Source: Cocos nucifera
Taxonomy: Eukaryota > Streptophyta > Magnoliopsida > Arecales > Arecaceae
Assembly: GCA_006176705.1 (NCBI GenBank)
Contig: QRFJ01000306.1
Span: 558,001-622,000 of the forward strand
Length of the DNA stretch: 64,000 bases
Reading direction: 5' to 3'
Made by a program: the position numbers and the translations under genes. Below the pieces are notes generated by a model. That model was given only the letters and a program-made list of their open reading frames with translations, was not told where the DNA came from and searched no databases. Shown one piece after another: positions 59,160 to 64,000 of the stretch (position 1 is the first letter of the stretch; each line of letters begins with the position of its first letter).

Positions 59160-59614
59160 CTTGTAGATAAAGCTTTATAAATCTAAGCTATTGTTATTAA
59201 TTAATTAAGAACATTTTCAAATAGTTAATAGAAAGTGATTGGAAGAGTAAACTCTCTGCTAAAATAGAAAGGTATAGATGTATATTTTGGAGACTTGAAG
59301 AAAAATTATAAATTAAGAAATAAAATTTTAATATTTTATGGCTCAAAGTGTTAAGCAATGAAGAAAGTATATGGAAAGAAATCGAGTATAGCATAAACGA
59401 AAATTATATTAAGATGGATATATGAGAAAATGAGTAGATTAAAAAGTAAATATATTAGAGTAGCTATAGGTATTATGAAAATTAAAGGCAATATGATGAA
59501 AAATTGATTGGGATTATATGGCTATATATATAGAGAGACAATCTAAGAAGACTGTAGTGATGCACTTTAATTTGGATTGAAAGTTAGAAATAGAGAAAGA
59601 TCTAAATTAATATT

Positions 59615-62169
59615 TGACACAGACATCATTGCGGTCGGATATCTGAATTTAATGGATTGAGCCTAAAAGAGTACGAAATCCACCTGATTACATCAAATCT
59701 TATGGATTTGATATTGTCGTACTAAAATAGCCATAACTTTCTCATTTGGTATTAGAATTACTATCATGATCCAATTCGGAAAGTTCTTATCGAGCCCTAC
59801 AAGTTATAGCTGATTTCGGAGCTAATTCAATTGTTTGACAGATCAACGGGAGCCCGGAAGATTCTAGACGTGTTGGAACTCTTAATTTTTTCCTACTTTG
59901 TTTAGGATTCTTAGTTTGATTCCTAGTTAAATATGTTAGAGTTTTTACTCAATAAATAAGACCGTTTAGGCCAATGTTATGATCAATTTATTTTGTGATA
60001 TTGAATCAAAAACTCTAGAAGAGAGTTTTCTTCTTTTCTTGCTATTCTCTTATTTCATACATCTTCATTCTCTTCTCCATCAAAATATAGCCTAGGCTGC
60101 ATGTATTAGAGCCCAGCAATTCCTTGTGCGGTGATTCCTTCTAGTAGTCTGGATGGTAGGTGGTGGTCGCAAGAAGAATCAACATGTGAATCAGGCGGCG
60201 GCGGCTTATGATAAAATTATGCGGTGGGAACAAGATCTGATGTTGGAGGATGAAGATTTAAGGAGACATATGATGAATCTGACTCACTCTTATGTAGTTG
60301 AAAAATCGGAAAGATCATAGATCTAATAGAGGAGCTTTAGATTTTGAGAACCCCTTCCATGGGGGTATTTCCATCCGCCGGTGTGAAAGTCAAGGCAATT
60401 CGTTTAAGTGACCAATCCGCTGATATGATTTTATCAGAATAGATCTACCTGAATATTCGGATAGTTTATAAATAAAGGTATTCCTCGATTAGCTAGATCA
60501 GATTGAGTACATCTTCGAATATAAAGAAGTATCTGAAGACAAGAAGATAAAGCTTGTCGCCTGATGGGTCGAGCTTTTGTTTGGTGGTGACAATTGAAGA
60601 AAATCATGAAGCATAGAGGCAAGCCGAAGATCCAGAACTGAAAAAAGATGAAAAAGGCATGGAGGGAGTAATTTTTGCCCTTCAACTACACGTAATCCTT
60701 GTACCAGTACCTGCAAAACCTTTGACAAGGTCATAGATTCATGAATGAATATATGAAAGAATTTTATCAACTGATCACTAGAAATGATCGGGTAGAGAGT
60801 GAGAAATAGATGGTTACAAGGTACCTTATTGGCCTACTATTGTAGATCTAAGATGTCTTGAGACTCCATTCCCTATGGATGGTCAAAGAGGCATACCATT
60901 ATGCTATAATCATTGAAAAATAGTTATGGTGAATGCCTATTCTTAGATTTGATCCTCTACTATGAACAAACCAAGCACTAGAGAATCAGAGATATATACG
61001 GTGCAGTACGACTCTTACCCCTCTTATTCATGGTGTTGCGAATATGAGCCCCTCGAAACCAACTATGGCAAAATCTTCTATGTCGTATTATTACAACTAT
61101 AGCGAGATCAGGCACACGTGGAACAAGTGCAAGAAGCCTACTGGATGGTCCAGAAAGTAGTTGCCAATTGAAAAAGAAGATGAGATACTTGTCAAGGATC
61201 AAGAACCTATCCATGATGAAAGAAGTGAAGAAGAGGATAATTTTCTATTGTTTAGAGATAGAGGAGAGGCTCTAGTTGTTCGAAAGAGCCTACTTGATCC
61301 CAAAGAGAAACTATCTAAACTAATGCTAGAGACCATTATCAATCTTTTGACAAAGCACTCCTACTTGAAGGAAGCAATGGAGGTTGACTACTTCTTGATG
61401 GTGGTAGAGAAGGACGAGTTAGCAGAGTAAAAAATCTCATCCATGGTAAATCATATTCTTCAAGAGTTTGTCGATGTCTTCCTTGAGGATTTGGCTCCAA
61501 GACTGCCATCGGAAAGAAAAATTCTACATCATTTGGATTTTATTTCGAGAATGAGTCTGCCGAATAAACCAAGTATATCCAAACTATCTATCGATCCATT
61601 GAGAAAAAAAATTGAGATGATTTTTTAGAGGATGAGGAGGATTTAAACTCAAAAACAAGTATTTTTTAGCCTGAGGAGGATGATGTAGCATCATTGCAAC
61701 CATATATCTAGATTTGATGGACCAAAACTGAAAGTGTACGAAATCTACCTAATTACACCAAATCTTGAGGATTTGATATTATTGCATTAAAATGGTCATA
61801 ACTTTTTCATCCAATATTAGAATTACTATTATGATCTCAATTCGAAAAGCTCTTTTCGATCCTTACGAGTTACAACTAATTTTGGAGTCTAATTCAATTA
61901 TGATAGATCAATGGGAGCTCCAAAAATCCTAAACAAGTTGGGACTCTTGGTCTTTTGTTACTTTATTTAGGATTCATAGTTCGAGTCCTAGTTAAGTATG
62001 TTAGAGTTTTTTCTTTATAAATAAAATCCTTTAGGCCAATGTTGTAATCAATTTATTTTATGATATTGAATCAAAAACTCTAGAAGAGACTTTTCTTTTT
62101 CTCTTGCTGTTCTCTTGTTTTATGCATCTTCATCTTCTTCTCCATCCAAACGTGGCCTAGGCTGCATCA
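59615..62169 (+). mobile_element. Short internally deleted gypsy with perfect target duplication
   Basis: LTRs 59,615 to about 60,105 and 61,681-62,169 are flanked by ATATT at 59,610-59,614 and 62,170-62,174. A diverged primer-binding site (GTATTAGAGCCC) follows the left LTR and a purine tract (TGAGGAGGA) precedes the right one. The internal part holds gag remains, a zinc-knuckle-like EIRHTWNKCKKP piece near 61,100, a frame leading to the RT entry region, and a short pol end. Confidence 0.85.
60140..61680 (+). pseudogene. gypsy gag to RT-entry remains
   Basis: Gag starts near 60,150 (MVGGGRKKNQHVN) and is broken by many stops. Gag words are visible near 60,440-60,545 (IRIDLPEYSDSL, EYKEVSEDKKIKLVA). 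Frame 61,161-61,430 is the linker and 61,443-61,628 resembles the RT entry (LQEFVDVFLEDLAPRLPSER ... LPNKPS). It then jumps to the pol terminus, so RT, RNase H and integrase are deleted. Confidence 0.75.
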
Positions 62170-62744
62170 ATATTAGTGGAGGTTATGAGAAAAGATATAA
62201 AAAAAAACTTGAAAAAATATGAGAGCCAATCCTAGATAAGAATATTTGATGAATAAGAATATATAAAATCAACTATAAATAATTAAGAAAAGACTATATA
62301 ATTATCAACTCTTCCATATCTCTTTTTTTTCTCTCCTTCCACATTATTCTCCATTGGCGTCCCTTTACTCCAATAACATTGATTTGCCGCTCGTCCTCCT
62401 CCTCTTTACACCACTTTATTGATATTGTCACATGCTAGTCTCAACTTTTGCTTACACGTCCCTCACACACACAAGTGCGAACCAATCATTCATCAAATTA
62501 GCCATATGCCATCATTTGCGCCAAATATTAATAAATTATTTTTTATTAGTCAATATCAAAAAAATATTCTCTAGATTCTAACAAATCGAGACTTGGTCAA
62601 ACAGTGGTAACCTTCCATTGTAGGGGGTGTTGAATTTGAATTTTAAAGTATTTATGCATTTTTAAATTATCATAGATCCTAGTATAACATTTGCAATTCC
62701 ATTCAAGGGTGCTTAAAAGCATTTTAAAGTAGCATGGATGTGCG

Positions 62745-62848
62745 ACATGTTCATGTTCGCTCAAATCCAAGATGAATGCCAAGATGAGACAATCAAACAT
62801 GTTCATGTTTGCTCAAATCCAAGATGAATGCCGAGATGTGACAATCAT
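62745..62848. repeat. 52-bp tandem duplication
   Basis: ACATGTTCATGTT starts at 62,745 and 62,797; both copies continue CTCAAATCCAAGATGAATGC with few differences. Confidence 0.9.
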
Positions 62849-63540
62849 CAAACCCAAGTTGAACACTTAATTGGAACTAAAAAAGTACTAAGCTAAGATC
62901 CTCTAAGTTGATCTAACTCTATCAAATTGTACATATCTAGATCCTCTTTAATTTAAGATTGAGCTGAAGAAGTTCAATTACTGATCACTAATCATGCAAG
63001 TACATAGATCGATTATTGTTTGAGACAAAAATGACATGTGGAACTTGATCAATCACTAGTAATTTTGCATCTCTCTAGTTCATTATGGAACCATAAAACT
63101 CAATCTATGCATATCTTATTCATCCCTGCCAAGCAAATGTAGCCCGGTAGGCTGGTTTTGGAGTGAGACTAGATATGCTCAACCGGTGTCGCACTAGAGG
63201 GAAGACCAATTGCCACCCAACCAGGTAAGCATAGTATAACCAGATTCTGAGCTTTTATGCATGTGATCTTGGTGTGGTGATTTTACCTTAAGGGAGCAAT
63301 TAGTATTGGATGACTATCCCAAGAATAGAGGTGATGATGTTACCATATTTAGTTATACCATGATGATCCCATATGATAGTGATTCTAAATCATCCCAACT
63401 CCTTGAATCATGGTACAAACTAATGACAAAAAACTCATCGTTGAGGTTGGATAATCAAGATCATCCTAGGATAGCTTTCTTGAATTGAAATTTCGAGACA
63501 AAAATATCCCTTAGTCTAATACAAGGAATTGATATATCAA
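62849..63540. other. Intergenic DNA, no gene recognised
   Basis: A 60-codon frame at 63,306-63,488 has no recognisable domain. Confidence 0.4.
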
Positions 63541-64000
63541 TATACCTAATATATTTTATCAATATTATATAAATTATATTACATTGATATTATGTATATT
63601 ATATTTATGATATACACTATATTATAGTATATTATTAATCACATTATTATCAAATTATTATTCAATTATAATTTTAAAATATAATAGAAATATATTATTA
63701 TATTTTGTATTTATATTGAGAAATTATCTAATATATTACTTCTATTTACCTTACTTTTATTCAAATAAATATTAATATTAAAATAACAATATATTGTAAC
63801 TATAAATAAAAATATCAATTTTATTATAATGGTTAAAATATTTTATAGAATCTAATTTATAAGATTAATAAATATATTTTTATGAAATATATTAATAATT
63901 AATATATTAATGATTTATTATAATATATTTTATATAATTAATAAAATATATTTATAAAAAAAATATATTAAAATAATTTTGGTATTATATGGTATATGAT
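63541..64000. repeat. AT-rich block at the window end
   Basis: Nearly all A/T with TATATTA words and many partial palindromes, similar in style to 37,480-37,810. Confidence 0.8.

Overview
The window is nuclear DNA from a flowering plant. Split genes with GT-AG introns, plant LTR retrotransposons (Ty1/copia, Ty3/gypsy chromovirus and Tat-like), MITE-like repeats and long AT-rich gaps all support this. The gene and repeat style suggests a monocot, probably a palm, but that placement is inference. Nothing bacterial, organellar or CRISPR-like was seen.

Layout. 1-10.9 kb is a retrotransposon pile-up: a minus-strand Tat-like gypsy 3' half with a tandem repeat and an antisense ORF, then two copia elements of one family facing each other with their LTR starts outward, then the RNase H tail and LTR of another copia. 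11-36 kb is a long, broken plus-strand gene for a WW-domain protein resembling plant formin-binding protein 4. Recognisable exons lie at 14.8, 15.4, 18.2, 23.4, 24.4, 33.0, 33.2, 34.7 and 35.4 kb. One exon is split by a 2.74-kb LTR structure with a near-matching 5-bp target duplication; there is also a premature stop and several frameshifts. Its introns hold a chromodomain gypsy (about 19.2-22.2 kb), a copia gag with an inverted LTR pair (30-33 kb), TA microsatellites enclosing a MITE-like block, and tandem repeats.

36-39 kb is AT-rich and repetitive. Two apparently intact minus-strand genes follow. A five-exon gene (44,664 to 39,700) encodes a 207-residue SEC-C zinc-motif protein with an organelle-type N-terminus. 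A four-exon gene (57,388 to 46,607) encodes a 240-residue plant protein of unknown function. Its second intron is about 8.9 kb, starts with a GC donor, and holds a complete non-autonomous gypsy element (52,480-56,104) with a perfect 5-bp target duplication.

57.6-64 kb is intergenic. It contains a hAT-like element carrying GC-rich cargo (58,283-59,159), a short internally deleted gypsy with a perfect target duplication (59,615-62,169), a 52-bp tandem duplication and an AT-rich end. The three genes show no evident functional link. The window's main story is retroelement rearrangement, with repeated inverted LTR arrangements, around and inside genes.
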